In this document: positions 24,684 through 32,471 of the stretch, piece after piece
Layout: the number at the start of each line of letters is the position of its first letter
Position numbering within the stretch: the stretch's first letter is position 1
Assembly (NCBI GenBank): GCA_900770225.1
Contig: CAAGJU010000128.1
Coordinates: 1-32,604, forward strand
From: Lachnospiraceae bacterium
GTDB taxonomy: Bacteria > Bacillota > Clostridia > Lachnospirales > Lachnospiraceae
Direction of reading: 5' to 3'
Length of the DNA stretch: 32,604 nt
The notes under the pieces: model-generated
Told to the model about the DNA's origin: nothing
The model's database searches: none
Seen by the model: only the letters and a program-made list of their open reading frames with translations
Position numbers and translations under genes: made by a program

Positions 24684-25781
24684 ATGAAAATTCTTGTGAC
24701 AGGGGCCAATGGCTTTATTGGCCGCAATCTTTGCCTTCAGTTGAAACAGAAGGGTGAAGAAGTACTGGAATTTGATCGTGACACGAAAGAACCTCTGGAG
24801 GATCTTGTATCCAGGGCGGATTTTGTGATGCATCTGGCAGGGGTGAACCGTCCTCTGAATCCGGAAGAGTTTCAGGATGGAAACGTGAATCTGACGTACC
24901 GCCTGATTGAAATTCTCAAGAAGGATGCACGCCATCTTCCGCTTCTGTTAAGTTCGAGCATCCAGGCGGAGCGTGACAATCCCTATGGGAAGTCTAAGAA
25001 GGCGGCAGAGGATCTCGTTTTCCAGTATGGCAATCTGACCGGGGCGCCCGTCTATGTATTCCGTCTCGATAATGCTTTCGGCAAATGGTGCCGGCCCAAT
25101 TACAACTCAGTGGTTGCGACATTCTGCTACAACATTGCCCATGATCTTCCGATCCAGATCAATGATCCAGATGCCGAAGTGCCGTTCATCTACATCGATG
25201 ATATCTGTGCGGCTTTCATCGGCTGCCTGCATATGTCCGGATCTTCAACTTTCCTGCGTGTTGCGCCATCCTACCGGGTAACAATCGGAAATCTTGCAAA
25301 GATGCTCGAAGGCTTCCGGGACAGCCGCAAGACCCTGATGGTCCCGGATCTCAGAGATGGCTTTGAGAAGAAATTGTATTCTACCTATCTCAGCTATCTT
25401 CCGGAGGATGCGTTCTCGTATCCGCTTGTGCCGCATTGTGATGCGCGCGGATCATTTACGGAGTTCCTCAAGAGTCCGGAACGGGGGCAGGTATCTGTCA
25501 ACGTTTCCAATCCGGGCATTGTTAAAGGCAACCACTGGCACCATACCAAGAATGAGAAGTTTCTTGTCGTATCCGGAAGCGCTGTGATCCGCTTCCGCAA
25601 AGTTGGTGATACTAAGGTGATTGAATATCCGGTGTCCTCAGAAAAACTGGAGGTTGTTGATATTCCCTGCGGCTATACACATAACATTGAAAATACCGGA
25701 ACGACGCCGTTAGTTACGATCATGTGGGCAAATGAGGCGTTTGATCCGGAACATCCGGATACGTATTACGAAGAGGTTTAA
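24684..25781 (+). CDS. capF: UDP-2-acetamido-2,6-dideoxy-hexulose reductase CapF (UDP-L-FucNAc pathway)
   Basis: A 365-residue two-domain enzyme, close to the 369 residues of S. aureus CapF. The N-terminal dehydrogenase has GANGFIG (7-13) and the Y101-x3-K105 pair in NPYGKSK. FGKWCRPNYNSVVATFCYNI and LYSTYLSYLPEDAFSYPL are almost as in CapF. The C-terminal cupin domain (from about 255) has RGSFTEFLKSPERGQVSVN, KGNHWHHTKNEKFLVVSG (H284 and H286 as metal ligands) and GYTHNIEN. In the pathway, the cupin domain epimerises the CapE product and the dehydrogenase domain reduces it with NADPH to UDP-2-acetamido-2,6-dideoxy-L-talose. The start is ATG 24684, with AGGAGG 6 nt upstream. The frame is open for 85 codons before that, across the preceding gene's end, and that part is not coding. 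Confidence 0.95.
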   Translation: MKILVTGANGFIGRNLCLQLKQKGEEVLEFDRDTKEPLEDLVSRADFVMHLAGVNRPLNPEEFQDGNVNLTYRLIEILKKDARHLPLLLSSSIQAERDNPYGKSKKAAEDLVFQYGNLTGAPVYVFRLDNAFGKWCRPNYNSVVATFCYNIAHDLPIQINDPDAEVPFIYIDDICAAFIGCLHMSGSSTFLRVAPSYRVTIGNLAKMLEGFRDSRKTLMVPDLRDGFEKKLYSTYLSYLPEDAFSYPLVPHCDARGSFTEFLKSPERGQVSVNVSNPGIVKGNHWHHTKNEKFLVVSGSAVIRFRKVGDTKVIEYPVSSEKLEVVDIPCGYTHNIENTGTTPLVTIMWANEAFDPEHPDTYYEEV

Positions 25782-25782
25782 G

Positions 25783-26976
25783 GTGAAGGCTGCATTTATC
25801 AATTCCGTGGCAGGTTTTGGAAGCACGGGGAGGCTAGTGGAACAGCTTTCGCAGATGCCAGGCATCGAAGGGAAGATTTATTATGGCCGCGGGTCTTATG
25901 CGGGACAGACACCTTCGTACCGGTTTGCGGATTTCTTTGATAATGCGCTGCAGGCGGCGGATACGTTCCTGTTTGACCGTCACGCTTTGTCGAATACGAA
26001 GAATACACAGAAGGCGATGGAGGATCTGAAACAGTTTGATCCGGATCTGGTCCATCTACATAACCTGCATGGCTATTACCTGAATATGGAAACGGTGTTT
26101 CAGGCGCTGACAGAGATGAATGTGCCTGTTATCTGGACGCTGCATGACTGCTGGTCCTTCACCGGTCATTGCGCCCATTATGACAGTCTGAACTGTGATC
26201 AGTGGAAGACGCAGTGTGTCCGTTGCCCCAAGCTGAACACCTATCCCTATCAGTGGAATGGCCGGCATGTAACTGAAAACTATGAACTGAAGAAGACACT
26301 GTTCCACAGCCTTGGAAATCGTCTGACGCTAGTCGTACCTTCGGAGTGGCTGAAGTCGCAGGTGGAACAGTCGTTTCTGAAGGACGTGGAATGCCGGGTG
26401 ATTCATAATGGCATTGACCTCAACATCTTTCATCCAGTAGAATCCGATTTTCGTAAGGAATATGACCTGGAAGGAAAGCGTGTCTATCTTGCAGCGGCAT
26501 CTGTCTGGACGAAAACCAAGGGATTTGATGATCTTGTTCAGATTTCATCGCATCTCTCTGCGGCTGAATTTCTCGTTATTGTTGGCGTAAACCAGTCGCA
26601 GCAGCGCCAGCTGAGCCACACCAATGTCATTGCCTTGGAGCGCCTATCTTCCGCCAATGCAATGGCACAGGTGTATTCCGCTGCCGATGTCCTTTTGAAT
26701 CCGACTTATGAAGATACGTTCCCGACGGTGAATCTGGAAGCGCAGGCGTGTGGGTGCGGTGTTGTTACCTATCGTACCGGCGGTTCTTCGGAAATGGTTA
26801 CGGAAAAGATAGGAGCTGTTGTTGAAAAGGGAAATCGGGATGAATTGTTGAATGCTGCGAGAAACTTAAGTGCAGAAAAAGAAGACTGCATCAGGCATGC
26901 GAAACAGTTTGCCAAAGAAAAAATGCTGAATGAATATTTTCAGCTTTACAAGGAAAAAGCTGATTCTGTTCAATAA
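25783..26976 (+). CDS. Glycosyltransferase family 4
   Basis: A 397-residue GT4 enzyme. VKAAFINSVAGFGSTGRLVE opens it, then HLHNLHGYYLN (91-101) and WTLHDCWSFTGHCAHYD (118-134). This is followed by further cysteines (C138, C145, C148) in CDQWKTQCVRCP. This Cys-rich block is characteristic of a widespread GT4 subgroup in capsule and colanic-acid-type loci and may bind a metal. The donor half has NPTYEDTFPTVNLEAQACGC (306-325), the E-x8-E region, then TGGSSEMV. The start is GTG 25783, 1 nt after the capF stop, with GAGG 6 nt upstream; the longer open frame would overlap capF. Lying between capF and the polymerase, it is a candidate FucNAc transferase, by position only. Confidence 0.88.
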   Translation: MKAAFINSVAGFGSTGRLVEQLSQMPGIEGKIYYGRGSYAGQTPSYRFADFFDNALQAADTFLFDRHALSNTKNTQKAMEDLKQFDPDLVHLHNLHGYYLNMETVFQALTEMNVPVIWTLHDCWSFTGHCAHYDSLNCDQWKTQCVRCPKLNTYPYQWNGRHVTENYELKKTLFHSLGNRLTLVVPSEWLKSQVEQSFLKDVECRVIHNGIDLNIFHPVESDFRKEYDLEGKRVYLAAASVWTKTKGFDDLVQISSHLSAAEFLVIVGVNQSQQRQLSHTNVIALERLSSANAMAQVYSAADVLLNPTYEDTFPTVNLEAQACGCGVVTYRTGGSSEMVTEKIGAVVEKGNRDELLNAARNLSAEKEDCIRHAKQFAKEKMLNEYFQLYKEKADSVQ

Positions 26977-27026
26977 ATCAATGTTTGAAATCCAACACTT
27001 AATTATTCACTCATGAAGGAGGTGCC

Positions 27027-28193
27027 ATGGCATCCTATTATCCGCTGATTCTGTATCTGGCATTGGGAGTCTGTGCGTCCGTGCGGTTATTTTCTTCGCA
27101 ACCATGGACGCAGAAAGCCGAGAAGGTTCTGCTTGTATGTGCCGCTGTTTTCTACTGCCTCCGCTTTACGATCGGACCGGATCTTCCAACGTATATCAGT
27201 GCCTTTAACCGCGTTACTTCGATCGTTCGTGACGCGCTGACTTATGATACGCAGCGCAATATTGGCTTCAATGCGCTTCTGTATATAGGAAAATACTGGA
27301 TTGGCTCCTATTCAAAGTTTGTTTTATTGACGAATGTGCTGTTCTGGGGCCTTGTTAGTATTACCATCTTGAAAAACAGTAACTCGGCAGTTGTATCACT
27401 TCTTCTGCTAACAGGATCCGGTGTAATGGAAGTGTATTACGGAAATGCGCTGCGGCAGAGTCTTGCGATGGCTGTCTTCCTGTTTGCGTTTTACCGCTAT
27501 ATTCCAAAACGACAGTACTGGCGCTATGAGCTGTGGATGATTGTGGCGGTATCTTTGCATGAGATTGCCGCCGTGGCTATGCTGGTGCCGCTGGTAGCCC
27601 AATACGTGAACAAGCATCCGCATCCGACACAACTGTTAAAGTTCTATAGTATTATTTCTGCTATTGGGATTCTGGTTGGATTCTTTTTCATTAAGGTCCT
27701 TCCTCCCATTGCACAGAAATATGTCTGGGGATATGGTCCTCTGATGCACGCGATGATCTACTTCTGTGCGCCGGATTTCAGTGTTATCGGGCTTGCAATG
27801 GAGATCTGCCTTGGGATTGCGGCAATGTTCCTGTATTACGTTTCGGATCAGAGAGATGAATTTACCAAGGTACAGATGGCGGTATTCCTGATGACGCTGC
27901 CGCTGTATTTCTGTCTGATGGGATATTCCCTTGCCTCAAGGATCTGTGACTTCATTCAGATTGTGGAAGTAGTTCTTTTTGCTAATCTGCTTGTTTCCAT
28001 CCCGAAGGTCCGGATGAAAGTTCTTGGCTTTGCGGGTGTACTGGCATTGAACGCTGTACTTTTATTTGTCGATGTACGCTCTCGTATCTCGGCAGTCGAG
28101 CCAATGTACCAGACACTGGGAAGAGAAACGAATTCGTATATTTATATCTTTGATCCGGACGTTCCACAGGCGGATACGAATCTGGTGGGATAA
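27027..28193 (+). CDS. EpsG-family polysaccharide polymerase (Wzy-like)
   Basis: A 388-residue membrane protein with about ten segments. FTIGPDLPTYISAFN (early outer loop), NIGFNALLYIGKYW, YYGNALRQSLAMAVFLFAFY and SLHEIAAVAMLVPL are the ordered landmarks of the EpsG family: G-x-D-x2-x-Y, the E/N-G-[FY] block, RQ-x-[LI]-A and SLH-x-[AS]-A. EpsG-like proteins are the probable Wzy-type polymerases that join repeat units at the outer face. It is the only polymerase candidate in the window. It has a strong ribosome binding site (AAGGAGGTG, 4 nt upstream) after a 50-nt gap in which I see neither a convincing promoter nor a terminator. Confidence 0.85.
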   Translation: MASYYPLILYLALGVCASVRLFSSQPWTQKAEKVLLVCAAVFYCLRFTIGPDLPTYISAFNRVTSIVRDALTYDTQRNIGFNALLYIGKYWIGSYSKFVLLTNVLFWGLVSITILKNSNSAVVSLLLLTGSGVMEVYYGNALRQSLAMAVFLFAFYRYIPKRQYWRYELWMIVAVSLHEIAAVAMLVPLVAQYVNKHPHPTQLLKFYSIISAIGILVGFFFIKVLPPIAQKYVWGYGPLMHAMIYFCAPDFSVIGLAMEICLGIAAMFLYYVSDQRDEFTKVQMAVFLMTLPLYFCLMGYSLASRICDFIQIVEVVLFANLLVSIPKVRMKVLGFAGVLALNAVLLFVDVRSRISAVEPMYQTLGRETNSYIYIFDPDVPQADTNLVG

Positions 28194-28240
28194 ACATACA
28201 GTAACAGGCTAAAATGAGTGGAAGAGAAGAGGGGATAACG

Positions 28241-29368
28241 ATGCGCAAACTTAAGGTAATGACAATATTAGGAACAAGGCCGGAAATCATTCGGCTGTCA
28301 GAAACGATCAAGGCATGTGATCGTTATTTTGACCATGTTCTGGTTCATACGGGACAGAACTATGATCCGCGTCTGAACGATATTTTCTTTCAGGAGCTCG
28401 ATCTTAGGAAGCCGGATTATTATCTGGACTGCGTTGGGAAGAATCTTGGTGAGACCATGGGCAACATTCTTTCCAAGAGCTATGACGTCATGCTGAAGGA
28501 ACAGCCTGATGCTGTGCTTGTTCTCGGTGATACAAACAGTGCGCTGTCTGCGATCTGTGCCAAGCGTCTTAAGACGCCGATCTTCCATATGGAAGCCGGT
28601 AACCGCTGCTGGGACTGGAATGTTTCGGAAATGATCAACCGCAAAGTTGTGGATGCAATTTCGGATATCAATCTTCCGTATACAGAAAACAGCCGCCGCT
28701 ATCTTCTTTCGGAAGGCATCGATGGTAAGACGATCTTCGTTACCGGTTCGCCAATGACCGAGGTGCTGCACAAGCATATGGATCAGATCAATAGTTCCAC
28801 AGTTCTGGAGCAGCTTGGTCTTCAAAAAGGAAAATACATCCTTGTGTCAGCCCATCGGGAAGAGAACATTGATATTGAAGAAAACTTCATGTCTCTGATG
28901 ACCGCCATTAACAATGTAGCGGAGCGCTACCAGATGCCGGTGATCTACAGTACGCATCCTCGTTCCCGTAAATGGATTGAGAAGCGTAATTTCAAGTTCA
29001 ATCCACTGGTGAGAAACCTGGAACCGTTTGGTTTCTTTGACTATAACCATCTGCAGATGAATGCATACTGCGTTCTTTCCGACAGCGGAACACTCAGCGA
29101 GGAGTCGGCGATTCTTAACTTCCCCGGTGTCCTGATCCGTACTTCGACAGAGCGTCCAGAGGCGCTGGACGCCGGTTCCGTGGTAATCGGCGGAATTACG
29201 ACAGAATCCATTGAGCAGGCGCTGGATCTCAGCGTCTCCATGTTTGAAAACAAGGAACCGAATGGATTCCCGCGGGATTATGCGGATGAAAACGTTAGTA
29301 TCAAGGTTGTCAAACTGATCCAGAGCTATACAGACATCGTGCGGAGAACGGTATGGCTCAAGCATTGA
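28241..29368 (+). CDS. capG: UDP-GlcNAc 2-epimerase-like enzyme CapG (UDP-L-FucNAc pathway)
   Basis: A 375-residue enzyme of the non-hydrolysing UDP-GlcNAc 2-epimerase family. GTRPEIIRLS (11-20), LGDTNSALSA (95-104), FHMEAGNRCWD (115-125), SAHREENID (203-211) and SDSGTLSEESAILNFPGVLI (280-299) are all present. The GTRPE-I-IRLS and AGNRC variants, in place of GTRPEAIKM and AGLRT of WecB, mark the CapG/WbjD/FnlC branch, which converts UDP-2-acetamido-2,6-dideoxy-L-talose to UDP-L-FucNAc. With CapE and CapF this completes the pathway. The start is ATG 28241, with AGGGG 6 nt upstream, rather than ATG 28214. A TAAAAT at 28210-28215 could be a weak internal promoter. The 3' end overlaps the next gene by 16 nt. 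Confidence 0.93.
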   Translation: MRKLKVMTILGTRPEIIRLSETIKACDRYFDHVLVHTGQNYDPRLNDIFFQELDLRKPDYYLDCVGKNLGETMGNILSKSYDVMLKEQPDAVLVLGDTNSALSAICAKRLKTPIFHMEAGNRCWDWNVSEMINRKVVDAISDINLPYTENSRRYLLSEGIDGKTIFVTGSPMTEVLHKHMDQINSSTVLEQLGLQKGKYILVSAHREENIDIEENFMSLMTAINNVAERYQMPVIYSTHPRSRKWIEKRNFKFNPLVRNLEPFGFFDYNHLQMNAYCVLSDSGTLSEESAILNFPGVLIRTSTERPEALDAGSVVIGGITTESIEQALDLSVSMFENKEPNGFPRDYADENVSIKVVKLIQSYTDIVRRTVWLKH

Positions 29369-31587
29369 TCGCTGTTTCCAATGCTGGAACTACACTTTCC
29401 TATTTCTTTGAAAACTGGAATACAGACGTTGTTTCCATCGGCTGCCTTTTGGCCGGAATCCTGATTCTTTCCGGTTATTTCTGGGGCCGTTTCTTCCAGA
29501 AGATCTGCCCATCCCTGCAGAAAGCAGATGCCACCTTTCTTGGTGTCTTTACAATTTTCGCGTGCTTTGAGCTGTACAGCTTCTGGGCGGTGCAGACGCG
29601 GGCAGATGTGACACATGCCGGTACAGTGGTGGCGGTTCTGCTTTGGGCAGGGCCTGTGTTATGTCTGGTATTCCGGGCTAATGTAATTCCTTCCTGGAAA
29701 CACCTGGCTTCTCTGGTTGTTGGTATCTTCATTGCCTTTTTGCTTGGGAAAGCATCCTCGAAGCTGACAACCAACAACATCTTCTTTGATTCGGTGTTCT
29801 ACCTTTCGGAAACGATAGAAAGTTCTGTGAATTCCACCTTTGGAGGAATGGACTTCTATTCTGGGCGTGAAGCTGCTGTTGATTTTCTTCATGATATACA
29901 GGGGTGTTACTACCTTTGGGGAACACTGCTGCGCTGGGCGAGAGAGACATTTGAAATCAAGGCCGGCAGTCTGACGCCAGTGTATATCTGGGGCGCTTCG
30001 GTTCTGTATTACATGTCGCTCGGCAATCTTCTTGTCAGCAGTGTAAACACACTCTTTAAAAAGCAGAAATGGTTTGCGCTTCCGGTATGTCTTCTTCTAC
30101 TGTCGCCGTTTTATACCAACTACTTCAATACGACGCTTGGCTTTTTCGGCAATACGATGCGGACAGTGTGCGTCGGATGGGCAATGTTGATCATCTATGC
30201 CATCGTTCGCAGCCATGAGAAGATGCTCTACCTTCCGTTTGGAATTGTGGCCTATGCGGGCATTGCCTTCAGTTCTTCTTCGCTGTTTATTTTCGTATTT
30301 CTGATTGCTGGGCTGTTTTTTGCACTTTCCTTTTTGAAAAGGACTGTATGGACTGATTATGCGGGGCTGATGCTTGCAAGCATTGGTGTTCTGCAGATGG
30401 CATTGACGCTGGTTCTTCCTTCGCACAGTATGAGCTTCTGGTTCAATCTCCTTGTTCCAGTGGCATTGACTTCTGCTGCAGCATTTGTGTTCTGGCTTCT
30501 GCGGGAACATCTGGATGTGCTGAATAGGATTATCCGGGTTCTGTTTGGGGGCGTTCTGGCTGGGCTGATTGTTCTGTCGTATCCATTACGTGATTCGGAG
30601 TATGGTTATTCCTACTTCTTTGAAAGCCGCAGCCTGCACGATATGTGCAATAACTATACGTCCCATGTAAATATTCTGGAGCTTTGGCGCAACGTTGTGA
30701 TGTATGTGATGATTGGGCTGATGTTCGTTAATTTCAAAACGAATAAAAGCTTCAAAATTGTTCTTCTTGTTACGGCTGCATTGTTCCTTAATCCTTTGAC
30801 GGAACCGTTTACTGCTACGCACCTTACTCTGGAAGCCTATAACCGGAGTTTTGATCTTCTGGTCAATCCTTTTACACTGTGCTTCTATATTGCCAATACG
30901 CATCGTCTGCTGAAACCGTTCTATGTCAGCTGGGGAGCTTTGCCTGTGCTTGGTGCTGCAGCGGCAATTCTGATTGCGCAGCCGAATCTGACGATTCCTT
31001 ACAGCATTCCTCTTTCGTTCGATCAGGAAAACATGGATTGGGAATACAAGGTGACCGATGATCAGATGGATATCTATGAATACATCAATGATCAGCTGAA
31101 ACCTTCACTCGAAAGTAAGCCTGTCATTCTTTCTCAGGATGTCGACCTGAAGGCTTATGTGGATAATGTTCTTGTTCCGTTCAGTGCCAATCGGTTCCGT
31201 TTGGCATTTGAAACAGAGGAAGAATTCAACGCTCACTATGACATGTTGACTCTGCTTCACCCACATCGTCTGACCTATGCCAATAAGGTTGTTGATCCGG
31301 ATGGAAATGAAGTTGAAGGAGATTACAGCCATCTTTCGGATCTTGTTGAGTATTATCAGGCGGATTATCTCCTGATCCGCAACACGATCGCAGTCTGGGA
31401 TGAACGAGGCTGGTTTGATAAGTGCTATATCGGTCTCGTTCACAGCGGTCAGGCAGAAGTGGAATATGAAAATGATTCCTGGGCACTGCTCAAGATCAAC
31501 CACGATTACAAAAAAGAAACAGAGACCGCAGAAGAGGGGACCGAAACCGAAAACGGCGATACTGGTACGGAAGAGACAGCCGGATAA
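29353..31587 (+). CDS. Large GT-C-like polytopic membrane protein with acidic C-terminal tail
   Basis: A 744-residue protein: about 13-15 membrane segments in the first 550 residues, then a soluble region of about 190 residues. The first part has SVFYLSETIESSVNSTFGG... and a later DIQGCYYLWGTLLRWA. The soluble part has YEYINDQLKPSLESKPVILS and YYQADYLLIRNTIAVWDERG, a layout seen at the C-terminus of other GT-C-like proteins. The last 26 residues are almost only Glu, Thr, Gly and Lys (TETAEEGTETENGDTGTEE), a low-complexity acidic tail. I do not recognise the family with certainty. A role in outer-face sugar transfer or polymer handling is inferred from context. The start overlaps capG by 16 nt, with GGAG 6 nt upstream. 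Confidence 0.7.
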   Translation: MAQALIAVSNAGTTLSYFFENWNTDVVSIGCLLAGILILSGYFWGRFFQKICPSLQKADATFLGVFTIFACFELYSFWAVQTRADVTHAGTVVAVLLWAGPVLCLVFRANVIPSWKHLASLVVGIFIAFLLGKASSKLTTNNIFFDSVFYLSETIESSVNSTFGGMDFYSGREAAVDFLHDIQGCYYLWGTLLRWARETFEIKAGSLTPVYIWGASVLYYMSLGNLLVSSVNTLFKKQKWFALPVCLLLLSPFYTNYFNTTLGFFGNTMRTVCVGWAMLIIYAIVRSHEKMLYLPFGIVAYAGIAFSSSSLFIFVFLIAGLFFALSFLKRTVWTDYAGLMLASIGVLQMALTLVLPSHSMSFWFNLLVPVALTSAAAFVFWLLREHLDVLNRIIRVLFGGVLAGLIVLSYPLRDSEYGYSYFFESRSLHDMCNNYTSHVNILELWRNVVMYVMIGLMFVNFKTNKSFKIVLLVTAALFLNPLTEPFTATHLTLEAYNRSFDLLVNPFTLCFYIANTHRLLKPFYVSWGALPVLGAAAAILIAQPNLTIPYSIPLSFDQENMDWEYKVTDDQMDIYEYINDQLKPSLESKPVILSQDVDLKAYVDNVLVPFSANRFRLAFETEEEFNAHYDMLTLLHPHRLTYANKVVDPDGNEVEGDYSHLSDLVEYYQADYLLIRNTIAVWDERGWFDKCYIGLVHSGQAEVEYENDSWALLKINHDYKKETETAEEGTETENGDTGTEETAG

Positions 31588-31628
31588 AAATTCTTAAGAC
31601 AGTCCTTAGCTTTGAGTTGATCTTCCGA

Positions 31629-31637
31629 TGCTAATAT
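31629..31637 (+). promoter_or_regulatory. Extended -10 box (TGC-TAATAT) before the truncated gene
   Basis: TG-C-TAATAT forms an extended -10 element 9 nt before the ATG at 31647, which predicts a leader of about 3 nt. There is no ribosome binding site (TTCTGCATAT before the ATG). TTGAGT at 31612 would be 14 nt away, too close for a normal -35. This repeats the near-leaderless arrangement of other unit starts. Confidence 0.45.
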
Positions 31638-31646
31638 TCTGCATAT

Positions 31647-32471
31647 ATGGCAGGAATTATTAAGAAAAGAAGCCTTGGTGTTTTCCTTTGGTTTCTGATT
31701 GTTGCAGCGGTTCTTCTGATGAAATATTCCACGTCTTCCCCAGCGTATTTCATGAATACGTGGGTTGATACCAATGGAAATCTTACCGTCGGCAGAGCCA
31801 TCTTAAAGGGAATTGTCCCTTATAGGGATCTTTTTGAACAGCGTGGACCTTTGTTGTATTTCATTTATGCTTTCTTCAGTCTGGTCCGGACTTCCAATCC
31901 CTTTTTCGGTGTTTATCTTTATGAAGTCCTGTGTACAGCTGTCTTTCTCTATTTCTGCAATAAAACACTGGATGTCTTCGGCAGCACAAATGCAGATCTG
32001 TTTCTGATAACGTCGCCGCTGTTTCTGTGGCTGATGGTCAGACAGCCGAGCTTTGGGCTTGGCGGATGTCCGGAAGAATTATGTCTTCCCGTGCTGATGA
32101 TTACGTCCTACATACTTCTGAAATCCATTCATCAGAATACTGTGGTCACGTTTCGGCAGGGAATCTGGATTGGTTTATGTGCCGGATATGTTTTCTGGAT
32201 CAAATACAGCATGATCGGTTTCTTTGTTGGAGCTGCCATCCCGTTTCTGATTGAATATGGAAAAAAAGCACAATGGAAACAGATCGCAAAGGTGATCCTC
32301 GGCGTAATTTCCGGTCTAGGTGTTATTACTCTGCCAATTCTTGTTTACTTTGGCATTAACAGTGCATTGACTGATCTGTTCCGGGTCTATTTTTACGATA
32401 ATATTTTCGGTTACTCTTACAGTAATAAGCTTTTTGACAAAATCTGTTATGTAATGGCCGATGTCAAGTGA
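31647..32471 (+). CDS. GT-C-like membrane protein, truncated (probable pseudogene; paralogue of the gene at 2035)
   Basis: A 274-residue open frame that aligns with the first ~55% of the 491-residue protein at 2035. Shared landmarks are the outer-loop Asp in MNTWVDTNGNLTVGRAI, PYRDLFEQRGPLLYFIYAFF, GGCPEELCLPV and WIKYSMIGFFVG. The match continues to FRVYFYDNIFGYSYSNKLFD, and the frame then stops at TGA 32469 with the C-terminal half missing. Downstream bases encode a hydrophobic segment in another frame, so the gene looks frameshifted rather than naturally short. Either the gene is decaying, or the assembly has errors near its end. If intact, it would be a GT-C-type transferase, as for the paralogue. 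Confidence 0.65.
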   Translation: MAGIIKKRSLGVFLWFLIVAAVLLMKYSTSSPAYFMNTWVDTNGNLTVGRAILKGIVPYRDLFEQRGPLLYFIYAFFSLVRTSNPFFGVYLYEVLCTAVFLYFCNKTLDVFGSTNADLFLITSPLFLWLMVRQPSFGLGGCPEELCLPVLMITSYILLKSIHQNTVVTFRQGIWIGLCAGYVFWIKYSMIGFFVGAAIPFLIEYGKKAQWKQIAKVILGVISGLGVITLPILVYFGINSALTDLFRVYFYDNIFGYSYSNKLFDKICYVMADVK

